DNA of 64,000 bases from positions 151,530 through 215,529 of the forward strand of contig WRHO01000001.1 in assembly GCA_009783205.1 (NCBI GenBank), read 5' to 3'. The stretch comes from Oscillospiraceae bacterium. Its GTDB lineage: Bacteria > Bacillota > Clostridia > Oscillospirales > Ruminococcaceae. Shown in pieces: positions 55,374-64,000 of this stretch; the stretch's first letter is position 1, and each line of letters starts with the position of its first letter. Under the pieces are notes generated by a model. The model had not been told where the DNA came from and did not search any database. It was given only the letters and a program-made list of their open reading frames with translations. Both the position numbers and the translations under genes were made by a program.

Positions 55374-57344
55374 ATGAACAAATTTGAATTAAAATCACAA
55401 TTTTCACCGACCGGTGACCAGCCTCACGCTATTGACGACTTAGTGAACGGCATTTTAAACGGCGACCGCGAGCAAACCCTTATGGGCGTAACTGGTTCAG
55501 GTAAAACCTTCACAATGGCTAATATAATCGCGAGCGTCAATCGTCCGACGCTCGTTTTGGCGCACAATAAAACCCTCGCCGCCCAATTGTGCGGCGAGTT
55601 TAAAGAGTTTTTCCCGAACAACGCCGTCGAATATTTTGTCAGCTATTATGATTATTATCAGCCGGAGGCGTATATCCCCGGAACCGATACATTTATTGAA
55701 AAAGACTCGGCAATAAACGACGAAATTGACCGCCTTCGACACTCGGCTACGTTCTCGTTGGCGGAAAGGCGCGACGTTATTATCGTTGCGAGCGTATCCT
55801 GTATATTTTCGATAGGCGGAGCGGAGGAATATCGCTCTAATGTTATCTCATTGCGAAAGGGTATGGAAATATCGCGAGACGACGTTATGCGTAAATTAGT
55901 CGGGATTCAATACGAGCGCAACGACGTCAACTTTACGCGAAATAAATTCCGCGTTCGCGGCGATGTGGTTGAGGTATTTCCCGCCGGAAATCCGGTAGAG
56001 CGAGCGTTGAGAATTGAATTTTTTGGTGATGAAATAGAAAGAATTTCGGAAATAGAGGTTGTGTCGGGAAAGCCGCTCAACCAAATGAGTCATGCCGTGA
56101 TTTTTCCCGCTACTCATTATATCGTTGATAAAGAGCGGCTCGAGAACGCGCTCGAGGATATTCGCAAGGAGATGGAGGAACAGGTTGAGCTTTTCACAAA
56201 TTCACACAAGCTTATCGAGGCGCAAAGAATTGCACAGCGAACTATGTACGATATGGAGATGCTCCGCGAAATAGGCACCTGTAAAGGAATCGAGAATTAT
56301 TCCCGCATATTGGCAGGAAGAAAACCGGGAAGCACCCCCGTTACGCTTATTGACCATTTTCCCGACGATTACCTACTCATGGTTGACGAGAGCCACGTAA
56401 CTCTTCCACAGGTGCGCGGAATGTACGGCGGAGATTTCGGTCGCAAAAAGAACCTTGTCGATTACGGGTTTAGGCTTCCGTCCGCTTACGACAACCGCCC
56501 TATGAATTTCGACGAATTTTACAAAAAAGTGAATCAAGTTGTTTTCGTATCGGCAACGCCGTCGGCTTTTGAAAAAGAAAAAAGCGCGAGAATCACCGAA
56601 CAGGTTATACGCCCGACCGGATTATTAGACCCAAAGATTACCGTAAAGCCGGTTGAAGGACAAATAGAGGATTTGCTTTTTGAGATAAATAAGCGCGCGG
56701 AAAAAAAAGAGCGTGTTTTAATAACCGCGTTGACCCAAAAAATGGCGGAGGACTTAACGTATTATCTAAAAAAATTCGACGTTAAGGTGACCTATATGCA
56801 CTGTGACATAGACACAATGGAGCGTATGGAAATTATACGGGATTTGCGGTTGGGTGAATTTGACGTTTTGGTGGGGATAAACCTTTTGCGCGAGGGTCTC
56901 GACCTCCCCGAGGTGTCATTAGTCGCAATTCTCGACGCGGACAAGGAAGGCTTTTTACGAAGCGAGACCTCGCTCGTTCAAACAATAGGAAGAGCCGCCC
57001 GCAATGCAGACGGCGAAGTTATAATGTATGCCGATTCGGTGACCCGCTCGATGGAGGCGGCAATCCGCGAAACAAATCGCCGCCGCGAAATTCAAGAGGC
57101 TTTTAATAAAGAAAACAACATCGTTCCTAAAACAATAATCAAAAATGTGCGCGACGTTCTCGAAATTACACGCAAAGACGACTCTGATAAAAAAAGCGGC
57201 AAGGGCAAAAGGAAAAAGCTCACAAAGTCCGAAAAAGACACGCTTATCAAAAAATATACTGCGCTTATGAAGGAAGCGGCAAAGCTTCTCGATTTTGAAC
57301 AGGCGGCATACTACAGAGATATGATAGTCGAATTGCAAAACTAA
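55374..57344 (+). CDS. uvrB: excinuclease ABC subunit B
   Basis: Helicase-like damage-verification subunit of nucleotide excision repair. [14 protein letters not shown], Walker [18 protein letters not shown], beta-hairpin region [55 protein letters not shown]-type motif ([25 protein letters not shown]) and a C-terminal UVR motif ([21 protein letters not shown]). ATG 55374 (MNKFELKSQ) is preferred; the track TTG 55362 lies within the SD TTTGGAG. 656 aa. uvrA/uvrC are not adjacent. Confidence 0.96.
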   Translation: MNKFELKSQFSPTGDQPHAIDDLVNGILNGDREQTLMGVTGSGKTFTMANIIASVNRPTLVLAHNKTLAAQLCGEFKEFFPNNAVEYFVSYYDYYQPEAYIPGTDTFIEKDSAINDEIDRLRHSATFSLAERRDVIIVASVSCIFSIGGAEEYRSNVISLRKGMEISRDDVMRKLVGIQYERNDVNFTRNKFRVRGDVVEVFPAGNPVERALRIEFFGDEIERISEIEVVSGKPLNQMSHAVIFPATHYIVDKERLENALEDIRKEMEEQVELFTNSHKLIEAQRIAQRTMYDMEMLREIGTCKGIENYSRILAGRKPGSTPVTLIDHFPDDYLLMVDESHVTLPQVRGMYGGDFGRKKNLVDYGFRLPSAYDNRPMNFDEFYKKVNQVVFVSATPSAFEKEKSARITEQVIRPTGLLDPKITVKPVEGQIEDLLFEINKRAEKKERVLITALTQKMAEDLTYYLKKFDVKVTYMHCDIDTMERMEIIRDLRLGEFDVLVGINLLREGLDLPEVSLVAILDADKEGFLRSETSLVQTIGRAARNADGEVIMYADSVTRSMEAAIRETNRRREIQEAFNKENNIVPKTIIKNVRDVLEITRKDDSDKKSGKGKRKKLTKSEKDTLIKKYTALMKEAAKLLDFEQAAYYRDMIVELQN

Positions 57345-57377
57345 ACTGTCAACTGTCAACTGTCAATTGTCAACTGT
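57344..57377 (+). repeat. dispersed CAACTGTCAATTG-type repeat, copy 2
   Basis: Three AACTGTC units and AATTGTC in 34 bp immediately after the uvrB stop. The convergent glgA ends inside it: its TGA stop is part of the repeat. Confidence 0.75.
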
Positions 57378-58830
57378 CTCTCCCCCAACTGCACAATTCT
57401 TCATAAAGCCCTATATAAAGCTTTGCGGATTTTCCCCAACTGAAATCCGCTTTCATCGCCCTATTCATAAGGGCGTTCCATGCTTTTTTGTCGTCGTAAC
57501 ATTCGCGAGCGCGTTTAAGCGCGTCGAGCATATGATGGGCGTTATAATCGTGGAACGTGAAGCCGGTTCCTTGGTCTTCGCCACAGTCGATTATCGAATC
57601 CTTGAGTCCGCCCGTCGCCCTTACCACGGGGATTGTACCGTAGCGAAGCGAAATCATTTGAGCCAAACCGCAAGGCTCGCTCCAGCTCGGCATCAAAAAC
57701 ATATCCGCGCCGGCGTATATCATTTTTGATAAATCGGGTACATAACCACAGGTGAAGGAGACCCGCCCGGGAAAACGGTTTTGCATATCGTGGAAGAACG
57801 TCTCGTATTCGTTTTCCCCCGTTCCCAATATAATCATTTTAAATCCAAGCCCCATGATTTCGTCGAACACCCCCTTGATTAAATCGAGTCCCTTATGCTG
57901 AACAAGGCGGGAAACGATTCCTATAACCGGCTCGTCGCCGGTGTCGGCGGTGTTTGCGTCGTCAATCGGGAGCCCCGCTTTTTCAAAAAGCTCGGCTTTA
58001 CAGGTTTTTTTGCCGGTTTTCTTCTTAATCGAAAAGGTTTCGGCAATATCGCGGTCGGTTGCGGGGTTATACTCGTCGACGTCAATCCCGTTGAGAAAGC
58101 CGCAGGTTTTGTATTTTTTATTTGCTAAAGCGCGGTCGAGTCCGTGCGCGCACCACGCTTCGCCTATTTCGTCGGCATATGACGGGGAGACGGTCGTTAT
58201 TTTATCGGCGACCTCAAATGCCCCCTTCATGAAGTTAACGCTTCCGTCATATTCAACCAACGACGCAAGATGACGCGGAATACTTATAATATCCTCGAGT
58301 ATATCATAGCCGTATTTCCCTTGATACTGAATATTGTGTATGGTAAATACATTGCGTATATTTCTCATATCGTGTTGATAACGATAGTATATATTAAAAT
58401 AAACCGGGATTAAAGCACATTGCCAATCGTTTGCGTTTATGATGTCGGGAATGTCGCCCGTTTGTTTAATCGCTTCCAAAACGGCGCGGGAAAAAAACGC
58501 AAATCTTTCTGCGTCGTCGAAATAACCGTAAAGTCCGTAATCGCGCTTAAAATAATACTCGTTATCCAATAAATAATAAGTTACCCCCGCTATTTCCGTT
58601 TTAAACATTCCGCAATATTGACAACGCCACCCGACCGGAACGTAAAATTGAGTAACGAACTTAATATCGTCTTGTAGCTCTTGAGGAATTGAATTTTTAT
58701 AATAGGGCATTATAACCGTACATTCGACCCCCTCATTGACCAACGCCTTAGGAAGCGACCCCGCAACGTCTGCGAGTCCCCCCGATTTTGCAAAAGGCTG
58801 TGCTTCACTCGCCGCATATAAAATTTTCAA
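57370..58830 (-). CDS. glgA: glycogen synthase (ADP-glucose type)
   Basis: GT5 glucosyltransferase adding glucose from ADP-glucose to alpha-1,4-glucan. KILYAASEAQPFAKSGGLADVAGSLPKAL carries the KxGGL substrate motif; NANDWQCALIPVYF, TIHNIQYQGKYGYD, GFLNGIDVDEYNPATD, GIVSRLVQHKGLDLI and MPSWSEPCGLAQMISLRYGTIPVVRATGGLKDSI complete the family. 486 aa. Other glg genes are not in the window; with malQ it indicates glycogen storage. Confidence 0.96.
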   Translation of the reverse strand: MKILYAASEAQPFAKSGGLADVAGSLPKALVNEGVECTVIMPYYKNSIPQELQDDIKFVTQFYVPVGWRCQYCGMFKTEIAGVTYYLLDNEYYFKRDYGLYGYFDDAERFAFFSRAVLEAIKQTGDIPDIINANDWQCALIPVYFNIYYRYQHDMRNIRNVFTIHNIQYQGKYGYDILEDIISIPRHLASLVEYDGSVNFMKGAFEVADKITTVSPSYADEIGEAWCAHGLDRALANKKYKTCGFLNGIDVDEYNPATDRDIAETFSIKKKTGKKTCKAELFEKAGLPIDDANTADTGDEPVIGIVSRLVQHKGLDLIKGVFDEIMGLGFKMIILGTGENEYETFFHDMQNRFPGRVSFTCGYVPDLSKMIYAGADMFLMPSWSEPCGLAQMISLRYGTIPVVRATGGLKDSIIDCGEDQGTGFTFHDYNAHHMLDALKRARECYDDKKAWNALMNRAMKADFSWGKSAKLYIGLYEELCSWGRDS

Positions 58831-58915
58831 AACGCAATACCCCCCTAATTATTTAACTTAATACTCATTTTAACATATTTTTCTAATAAATGCAACAAGA
58901 ATTATTAATAAATTA

Positions 58916-58944
58916 TTGACTTTATAAAAATTTTTATATATAAT
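58916..58944 (+). promoter_or_regulatory. promoter of the cyclophilin lipoprotein gene
   Basis: TTGACT (58916-58921), 17-bp spacer, TATAAT (58939-58944); AAGGAAA precedes the ATG. Confidence 0.75.
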
Positions 58945-58984
58945 GGATATTAACAAATAATTTTTATAATTTTTAAGGAAACCG

Positions 58985-59851
58985 ATGATGATGAAAAAAA
59001 GAAACCCGATTATGAAAGCTCTTCTCGTTTTATTAGTATGTTCATTAGGTTTTTTTACATTCGCGAGTTGTAAAAAAGCCGGCGCGCCACAGGGGAATAT
59101 GAAAACGGTAAGCTCGCTTAAGCCGGGGGATACTTACGCAGTAATTAAGTTTGCCGATTTTGAAGGCGAACTGACCTTTATTCTATTTGATGATATCGCG
59201 CCTACGGCAATATCCGAGTTTACGACGTCCGCTAATAATCGCTATTATGACGGAAAAACGCTTCATCGCGTTTTGAAAAACACGCTTATTCAAGGGGGCG
59301 CGCTTAACATTGACGGAAGCGACAGCACAATACCGCCCGAAGAAATGTTCGATATCGAAACCCACAATAACGCGAGGAACTTTTTCGGCGCGCTTTGTTT
59401 CGCGAGCGACCCGGAAAACGGTAAAAACTACCGACAATTCTTCGTAGTTACGGAAAATGAACCCGTTGACGTTGAGGCAAAGGCGGCGGAGCTTAAAGAA
59501 GTTTTGGATAAAGCACAGGAAGACGATTTCAGCAAAGAAGAGCTTTTAGAATATACCGCGCTTTTAAAAATGCTCGAAGGGTTTCCGAACGCCGTCAAGG
59601 AAAGGTATGCAGAGCGCGGCGGACTCCCAATGCTTGACGAAACGGTTACCGTCTTCGGACAGTTAATCTCGGGGTGGGAGCTTTTAGAAAAGATTTCCGC
59701 CGTTGAAGTCGTTGCAGGAAACGCGATTGATGACGAAAACCCCATTCTCGGCAACGGGAAAGGATTAAATTCTCGCCCTAAAAGCAACATTTTTATTGAA
59801 ACTATAAGAATTATCACAATCCCTACGGGTGATGAAGAAGAAACAGATTAA
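58985..59851 (+). CDS. peptidyl-prolyl cis-trans isomerase, cyclophilin type, lipoprotein
   Basis: 288 aa. Lipoprotein signal with lipobox FASC (MKALLVLLVCSLGFFTFASCKK). The cyclophilin domain starts YAVIKFADFEGELTFILFDDIAPTAISEF, with YYDGKTLHRVLKNTLIQGGAL replacing the usual FHRVI-x2-FMIQGGD and NFFGALCFASDPENGKNYRQFFV later. A helical insert of about 55 residues (EAKAAELKEVLDKAQEDD...) divides the domain before VFGQLISGWELLEKISAVEV. A surface-exposed folding factor is likely; the active-site Arg of HRV is retained, others are altered. Confidence 0.85.
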   Translation: MMMKKRNPIMKALLVLLVCSLGFFTFASCKKAGAPQGNMKTVSSLKPGDTYAVIKFADFEGELTFILFDDIAPTAISEFTTSANNRYYDGKTLHRVLKNTLIQGGALNIDGSDSTIPPEEMFDIETHNNARNFFGALCFASDPENGKNYRQFFVVTENEPVDVEAKAAELKEVLDKAQEDDFSKEELLEYTALLKMLEGFPNAVKERYAERGGLPMLDETVTVFGQLISGWELLEKISAVEVVAGNAIDDENPILGNGKGLNSRPKSNIFIETIRIITIPTGDEEETD

Positions 59852-60003
59852 TTAAGTAAATTATGGGTTACGTATAAATTTACCTTCGATTCCTATAATA
59901 ATATAGTAAAAATGATGATTTTATTAAAAAACCCTTTATTTCTTTGTAAAATTATGGTATACTCTTTTAGTCTTAAATGATAATATATACAGAGGTAAGC
60001 GAA

Positions 60004-61293
60004 TTGGACAAATTTATTATAAACGGCGGTAAACGTCTTCGCGGAAGCGTTAATATAAGCGGGGCGAAAAACGCCGCCGTTGCTATAATCCCCGCGGTGA
60101 TTTTAGCGGACGACGTTTGCGTTATCGAAAACGTACCCCAAATTAATGACGTTACTATAGACTTACAGATTCTTCGTCACATAGGCGCCGATGTAAGACT
60201 TTTAGATAAATCCACAATAAGAATTGACCCTAAACATATTAAAGACACGGTTGTTCCTTATGAATTAGCGCGTCATATGCGGGCGTCGTATTATTTTTTG
60301 GGAACTTTACTTTCTAAATTTAATCACGCTAAGGTTTCGATGCCCGGCGGGTGCGATTTAGGCGACCGCCCGATTGACCAACATTTAAAGTGTTTTAAGG
60401 CTCTCGGGGCAGAATACACAATTGAACACGGTATCGTGGAGATATCGGCGGACAAGCTGATAGGAACGCAGATTTACTTTGATAAGGTTACGGTCGGCGC
60501 GACAATTAACGCTATGCTCGCCTCGGTAAAGGCGGACGGCTTGACCATTCTCGAAAATGCCGCAAAAGAGCCGCATATAGTCGATTTAGCCAATTTTTTG
60601 AACTCAATCGGCGCGAACATTATCGGCGCGGGAACCGACGTAATAAAAATCCGCGGCGTTAAAAGGTTTAAAGGGACGCATTATACTATTATTCCCGACC
60701 AAATTGAGGCGGGGACATATATGATTGCGGCGGCGGCAACCAAAGGCGACGTCACCGTAAACGGGATTATTCCCAAGCACTTGGAACCCATAACCTCTAA
60801 GCTTCGTAAGGTCGGCGCAATTATTGAAGAGCGCGACGAGAGCGTGCGTGTGATAGGGAGCGATTCTTACGAACGCACAAATCTGAAAACAATGCCGCAT
60901 CCGGGCTTCCCCACCGATATGCAACCACAGTTTGCGGCTTTACTGACCCTCGCTAAGGGGACGAGTATTTTGACCGAGGGCATATTTGATAATCGGTTCC
61001 GTTACGTTGACGAGCTGCGTAGAATGGGCGCGGATATATCGGTTGACGGAAAGGTTGCGGTAATTGAAGGAATTGAGCGGCTTACCGGCGCGCCGGTAAA
61101 GGTTGCCGATTTGCGCGCGGGCGCGGCGTTGATTATAGCGGGGCTTTGTGCCGACGGAATTACCGAAATTGAAGAGATACAGCATATAGAGCGCGGTTAC
61201 GAGAACATGGACAAAAAGCTCCGCGAATTGGGCGCGGATATTGTGAAGCGGAAATTTCCCGACGCGGTGGATTCGATAGCTAAAATTGTTTAG
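60004..61293 (+). CDS. murA: UDP-N-acetylglucosamine 1-carboxyvinyltransferase
   Basis: First committed step of peptidoglycan synthesis (PEP to UDP-GlcNAc), the fosfomycin target. DKFIINGGKRLRGSVNISGAKNAAV, RHMRASYYFLGTLL, the catalytic-Cys loop MPGGCDLGDRPIDQHL, and PHPGFPTDMQPQFAALL are present. The loop Cys is retained, so it should be fosfomycin-sensitive at this site. I choose TTG 60004: AGAGGT lies 7 bp upstream and the protein then begins MDKFIINGG as in the family. The track ATG 59977 is very near the probable transcription start (TATACT at 59958) and has no SD. 429 aa. Confidence 0.93.
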   Translation: MDKFIINGGKRLRGSVNISGAKNAAVAIIPAVILADDVCVIENVPQINDVTIDLQILRHIGADVRLLDKSTIRIDPKHIKDTVVPYELARHMRASYYFLGTLLSKFNHAKVSMPGGCDLGDRPIDQHLKCFKALGAEYTIEHGIVEISADKLIGTQIYFDKVTVGATINAMLASVKADGLTILENAAKEPHIVDLANFLNSIGANIIGAGTDVIKIRGVKRFKGTHYTIIPDQIEAGTYMIAAAATKGDVTVNGIIPKHLEPITSKLRKVGAIIEERDESVRVIGSDSYERTNLKTMPHPGFPTDMQPQFAALLTLAKGTSILTEGIFDNRFRYVDELRRMGADISVDGKVAVIEGIERLTGAPVKVADLRAGAALIIAGLCADGITEIEEIQHIERGYENMDKKLRELGADIVKRKFPDAVDSIAKIV

Positions 61294-61305
61294 AGGGAGT
61301 ATAAA

Positions 61306-62097
61306 ATGTTTATTGCGCCATTATGTAGCGGAAGCTCGGCAAACTCTACCTTTGTAGGCGATAAAAAAAACGGTATTTTAATTGATGTCGGTTGCAGTTA
61401 TAAACAGCTTTGCGAATATTTGTCGCTTCACGATACAGAGCTTTCTGCAGTAAAAGCGGTACTGATTACCCACGAGCATATCGACCATGTTAAAGGCTTA
61501 TTCCAATTCACTAAACATAACAATACGCCCGTATTCGCTTCTGCGGGTACCTGTGGGGCGATTTTGAAAAAAGGGTTTATGTATAACCCCGAAAGACTTT
61601 TTACTACAGAAAGTATTTGTGACTTTATTTCCGATTATAATATTAAGGCGTTTGAAACGCCGCACGATTCGGTTCAAAGCGTTGGGTACACCGTAACGCT
61701 CTCGAACGGCTATAGAATCGCTTATATAACAGATTTGGGCGAGATAACCGATGAGGTACGCTCCGCAACGCTCGGCGCGAATTTTGTTTTAATAGAATCA
61801 AATTATGACCCCGTATTACTGCGAAACAATAAAAAGTATCCCGCTTTTACAAAAGAACGAATCCTTTCTCGTATAGGACATTTGTCTAATAAGGATAGCG
61901 CGGATTACATACAAAAGCTCATTGAAAACGGGGCGACGCGGGTTGTTCTTGCACATTTATCCCGCGAGAACAATACGCCCGAAACGGCATTTGCTCATAC
62001 CGTCAGCACACTCGCTTCGGCGGGTCTGAAACATAATTATGATTATACGCTCGATATAGCGAATGTTTGTTCTGCCGGCGAATACATAGCTGTTTAA
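61306..62097 (+). CDS. MBL-fold metallohydrolase (YycJ/WalJ-like)
   Basis: 263 aa metallo-beta-lactamase fold. SGSSANSTFVGDKKNGILIDVGCSYKQL, metal motif LITHEHIDHVKGL, TPHDSVQSVGYTV, IAYITDLGEI and VLAHLSRENNTPE fit the YycJ group of single-domain exonuclease-like hydrolases. Bacillus WalJ coordinates cell division and replication downstream of WalRK; whether that applies here is unknown. AGGGAG SD, 12 bp after murA, so probably co-transcribed. Confidence 0.9.
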   Translation: MFIAPLCSGSSANSTFVGDKKNGILIDVGCSYKQLCEYLSLHDTELSAVKAVLITHEHIDHVKGLFQFTKHNNTPVFASAGTCGAILKKGFMYNPERLFTTESICDFISDYNIKAFETPHDSVQSVGYTVTLSNGYRIAYITDLGEITDEVRSATLGANFVLIESNYDPVLLRNNKKYPAFTKERILSRIGHLSNKDSADYIQKLIENGATRVVLAHLSRENNTPETAFAHTVSTLASAGLKHNYDYTLDIANVCSAGEYIAV

Positions 62098-62146
62098 GAG
62101 CCGAAAGACAATAAAAATAACTTTATTAAATTAAGGGAGAGAATAC

Positions 62147-62608
62147 ATGAAAAGAAGAATCAAAATGCTTGCGCTTGTCGCAATGGCGGTAGTATTTACG
62201 GGCTGTGAATATACACCTAACGGGTTCGGCTCCGGTTGGAACGTGTTTATAACGGTGCTGGGAATTGCGGCGGGAGCGGTACTGCTGTTCTTTATCGGCT
62301 ATGGGATAGTATCTGCGGTTTATAAAGGTAAGGACGTTACCGTAAAGGTATTGAGAAAAAAAGAAGCCAATGTTCTGCGCGGAAACATGATGGGGAGAAG
62401 CTCCCCCGGATACAAAGGCTCTGTTGACCTTTCACGCAAGGCGCGCCGTCAAAAAGGGCGTATTCGCTACAGCAAGGTTATCGTCGAGCTTGAAGGGGAT
62501 ACTAAAACGCTCAAGTGTAACGATAACGTATTGTTGGATAAGTTGAGGGTTGGTAAACAGAATAGAATTAGAATTAAGTTCGGTGAAATTGTGAAAATTT
62601 TGAGATAG
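62147..62608 (+). CDS. small membrane lipoprotein of unknown function
   Basis: 153 aa. MLALVAMAVVFTGCEY is a lipoprotein-like signal (lipobox FTGC), followed by a membrane helix (VFITVLGIAAGAVLLFFIGYGIVSAVY) and a basic cytoplasmic- or surface-facing domain with RGNMMGRSSPGYKGSVDL and KVIVELEGDTKTLKCNDNVLLDKLRVGK. A signal peptide followed by a second helix is an odd combination: either the first segment is a plain helix and the Cys is incidental, or the protein is double-anchored. Resembles DUF7489-type beta domains only vaguely. TTAAGGGAG SD. Confidence 0.65.
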   Translation: MKRRIKMLALVAMAVVFTGCEYTPNGFGSGWNVFITVLGIAAGAVLLFFIGYGIVSAVYKGKDVTVKVLRKKEANVLRGNMMGRSSPGYKGSVDLSRKARRQKGRIRYSKVIVELEGDTKTLKCNDNVLLDKLRVGKQNRIRIKFGEIVKILR

Positions 62609-62617
62609 TTATAAAAT

Positions 62618-62652
62618 AAAAATCACTTCGTTTTTTGCGAAGTGATTTTTTT
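62618..62652. terminator. bidirectional terminator
   Basis: AAAAATCACTTCG / CGAAGTGATTTTTTT with a 7-nt loop, between the convergent membrane-lipoprotein gene and the toxin gene. Confidence 0.9.
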
Positions 62653-62663
62653 CGGGTCGTACG

Positions 62664-62960
62664 TTATTCAATCATTTCGGGAATATTCTGTGCCGTATGT
62701 ATTATACGATGTATTTCCACGATTCCGCGATTATCGAAAACTTTATAAAAAAGCACATATTTCATAACAATCGCACGCCTGTAGCGCGGAATTGGACGAA
62801 AAACCGGATATGAATAAGGAAAATCTTTAAGCTGCTCAACCCGCACATCAAGTTCGTTTAAAAAATTTTTAGGCGTAGACGGATAAAATTGTGACAGGTA
62901 TTCTACGATATCGTTATAATCTTTCACGGCTGAATCCATGAATTTAACGCTATATCTCAC
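62664..62960 (-). CDS. type II toxin, RelE/ParE family
   Basis: 98 aa. VKFMDSAVKDYNDIVEYLSQFYPSTPKNFLNELDVRVEQLKDFPYSYPVF and VLFYKVFDNRGIVEIHRIIHTAQNIPEM are the ParE-like plasmid-stabilisation fold, with the C-terminal RIIH-type strand. Its start overlaps the antitoxin stop by 4 bp, the usual antitoxin-first arrangement. Mode of action (gyrase or mRNA) not decidable. Confidence 0.9.
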   Translation of the reverse strand: MRYSVKFMDSAVKDYNDIVEYLSQFYPSTPKNFLNELDVRVEQLKDFPYSYPVFRPIPRYRRAIVMKYVLFYKVFDNRGIVEIHRIIHTAQNIPEMIE

Positions 62961-63220
62961 AAATTTGACCTCGCACGTTCAAAAAAGTCCTCGCTCGAAA
63001 TCCATTTTGTGTTGGGGTTTTCAGAACGCTCCTCTGCTTTTTTCAATTCACTGTTCAGTTCTTCAATGCTACGAACAGACACGCTTTCGGGGGCGCCACA
63101 ATTATCCGCGTCAGAAAGGAATACTCCGCCGTCACGCTCTTGTACTCTTACTTCTTTACAAGGAAAGAACTGCATAAGCTGTTCAGGTAAAGCATTAACA
63201 TTGATAGTCATATCATTCAT
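62957..63220 (-). CDS. type II antitoxin, Phd/YefM-like
   Basis: 87 aa. MNDMTINVNALPEQLMQFFPCKEVRVQERDGGVFLSDAD is a short DNA-binding-type beta-alpha unit followed by an acidic helix and EDFFERARSNL, which would wrap the toxin. The track runs to 63304, but GAGGTG lies 6 bp before ATG 63220, so that is taken as the start. Different in sequence from the antitoxin at 51.4 kb. Located just downstream of the rRNA operon. Confidence 0.85.
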   Translation of the reverse strand: MNDMTINVNALPEQLMQFFPCKEVRVQERDGGVFLSDADNCGAPESVSVRSIEELNSELKKAEERSENPNTKWISSEDFFERARSNL

Positions 63221-63298
63221 TATCATCACCTCTGTATTCATTTTACCACACCCGCGACAAAAAAGCAACCCCATTTTCGTGGAGTTGCTTTTTGCAAA

Positions 63299-63348
63299 CG
63301 TCAAGCAAACTGCTCGGCGGTAAAGCCACCGACGCCTTTGCTCTTGTT
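63299..63348 (-). repeat. AACAAG-CTTG palindromic element downstream of 5S rRNA
   Basis: On the minus strand: AACAAGAGC, a hairpin GTCGGTGGC ... GCCGCCGAG, and GCTTGACG; 50 bp. Nearly the same core as the tandem copy at 47.0 kb. It could work as an rRNA terminator or 3' processing hairpin. Confidence 0.8.
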
Positions 63349-63363
63349 TGATTTAATTATGGT

Positions 63364-63479
63364 GTCAACATCGTGCTATCTTTCCGGGTCGTCGCCAACC
63401 AAGTATTGTCGCCGCAGATGAGCTTAACTACTGTGTTCGGGAAGGGAACAGGTGGACCCTCATCGCTATAAACATTGAC
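63364..63479 (-). rRNA. rrf: 5S rRNA
   Basis: 116 nt. The minus strand carries CCACCTGTTCCCTTCCCGAA and CACAGTAGTTAAGCTCATC, the universal 5S core, and the ends GTCAATGT and ATGTTGAC pair as helix I. Located 3' of the 23S gene on the same strand. Confidence 0.93.
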
Positions 63480-63578
63480 TAAAAAGGAACTGAAGAAAGT
63501 TCCTTGAAAATTGAATAGCATATACAACAAAACAAATTACTCTTGAGTTTCTGATTAAATTGACTTATTTCTACGCAA

Positions 63579-63613
63579 TCAACTGTCAACTATCAATTGT
63601 CAACTGTCAATTG
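63579..63613 (+). repeat. dispersed CAACTGTCAATTG-type repeat, copy 3, in the 23S-5S spacer
   Basis: 35 bp of TCAACTGTCAACTATCAATTGTCAACTGT-like sequence (first 20 TCAACTGTCAACTATCAATT), seven bases from the mature 23S end. Same family as 4010-4042 and 57344-57377. Confidence 0.7.
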
Positions 63614-63619
63614 CCGTTA

Positions 63620-64000
<381 letters not shown>

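Overview
The window reads as a spore-forming, Gram-positive, anaerobic member of the Clostridia (order Eubacteriales/Oscillospirales by feel; the species cannot be named from the sequence alone). The evidence is a complete spoIIIAA-AH operon, the Firmicutes gene string nusB-xseA-xseB-ispA-dxs-tlyA-nadK-argR-recN, formate-tetrahydrofolate ligase, AGGAGG-type ribosome binding sites before nearly every gene, frequent TTG/GTG alternatives and consensus TTGACA-17-TATAAT promoters.

Layout. 0-4 kb: type IV pilus assembly genes (prepilin peptidase, PilB-like and PilT-like ATPases); a pilin-like gene lies apart at 30 kb. 4-10 kb: fhs, tsaE, tsaB, a heptad-repeat protein, rpiB, upp and a sugar-binding-type protein. 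10-13 kb: a four-gene minus-strand operon (class II aldolase, HD protein, two membrane proteins). 13-18 kb: spoIIIAA-AH. 18-28 kb: Asp23-family protein, nusB, exonuclease VII, isoprenoid genes, tlyA, nadK, argR, recN. 28-40 kb: mixed housekeeping and transport genes (comEA-like, two ECF substrate-binding subunits, malQ, ADP-ribosylglycohydrolase-like, rlmH, D,D-carboxypeptidase, metY, phosphoesterase-like, PC4/YdbC, polysaccharide deacetylase). 40-47 kb: five consecutive exported proteins of unknown function; four end in a membrane helix with a Lys/Arg tail and the fifth (894 aa) is Cys-rich and ends in a duplicated dockerin-like module. 47-48.4 kb: rplJ-rplL with an L10-type leader. 48.5-52.5 kb: an accessory-looking stretch beginning at tRNA-Thr, whose 3' half is duplicated 135 bp downstream, with small orphan ORFs, two GH19 enzymes carrying the dockerin-like module, and a Phd/ParE toxin-antitoxin pair. 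52.5-62.6 kb: ilvD, radC, a small-peptide locus with convergent promoters, uvrB, glgA, a cyclophilin lipoprotein, murA, a beta-lactamase-fold hydrolase and a small membrane protein. 62.6-64 kb: a second toxin-antitoxin pair, then 5S and the 3' end of 23S rRNA on the minus strand.

The most unusual content is non-coding or modular. (1) A family of short palindromic elements begins AACAAGAG and ends CTTGACG; one copy is inserted in frame inside tsaE, and others sit in tandem at gene ends. (2) Two ~165 bp elements with inverted terminal repeats flank spoIIIAB/AC and precede dxs, with a short relic nearby. (3) A 28-codon hydrophobic peptide gene between radC and uvrB faces a convergent antisense promoter across a shared bidirectional terminator, the layout of a type I toxin-antitoxin locus. 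(4) A dockerin-like double module is shared by the large Cys-rich exported protein and two GH19 enzymes. Several enzymes also carry substitutions at residues that are normally essential. All functional calls come from reading motifs by eye; no database search was run.
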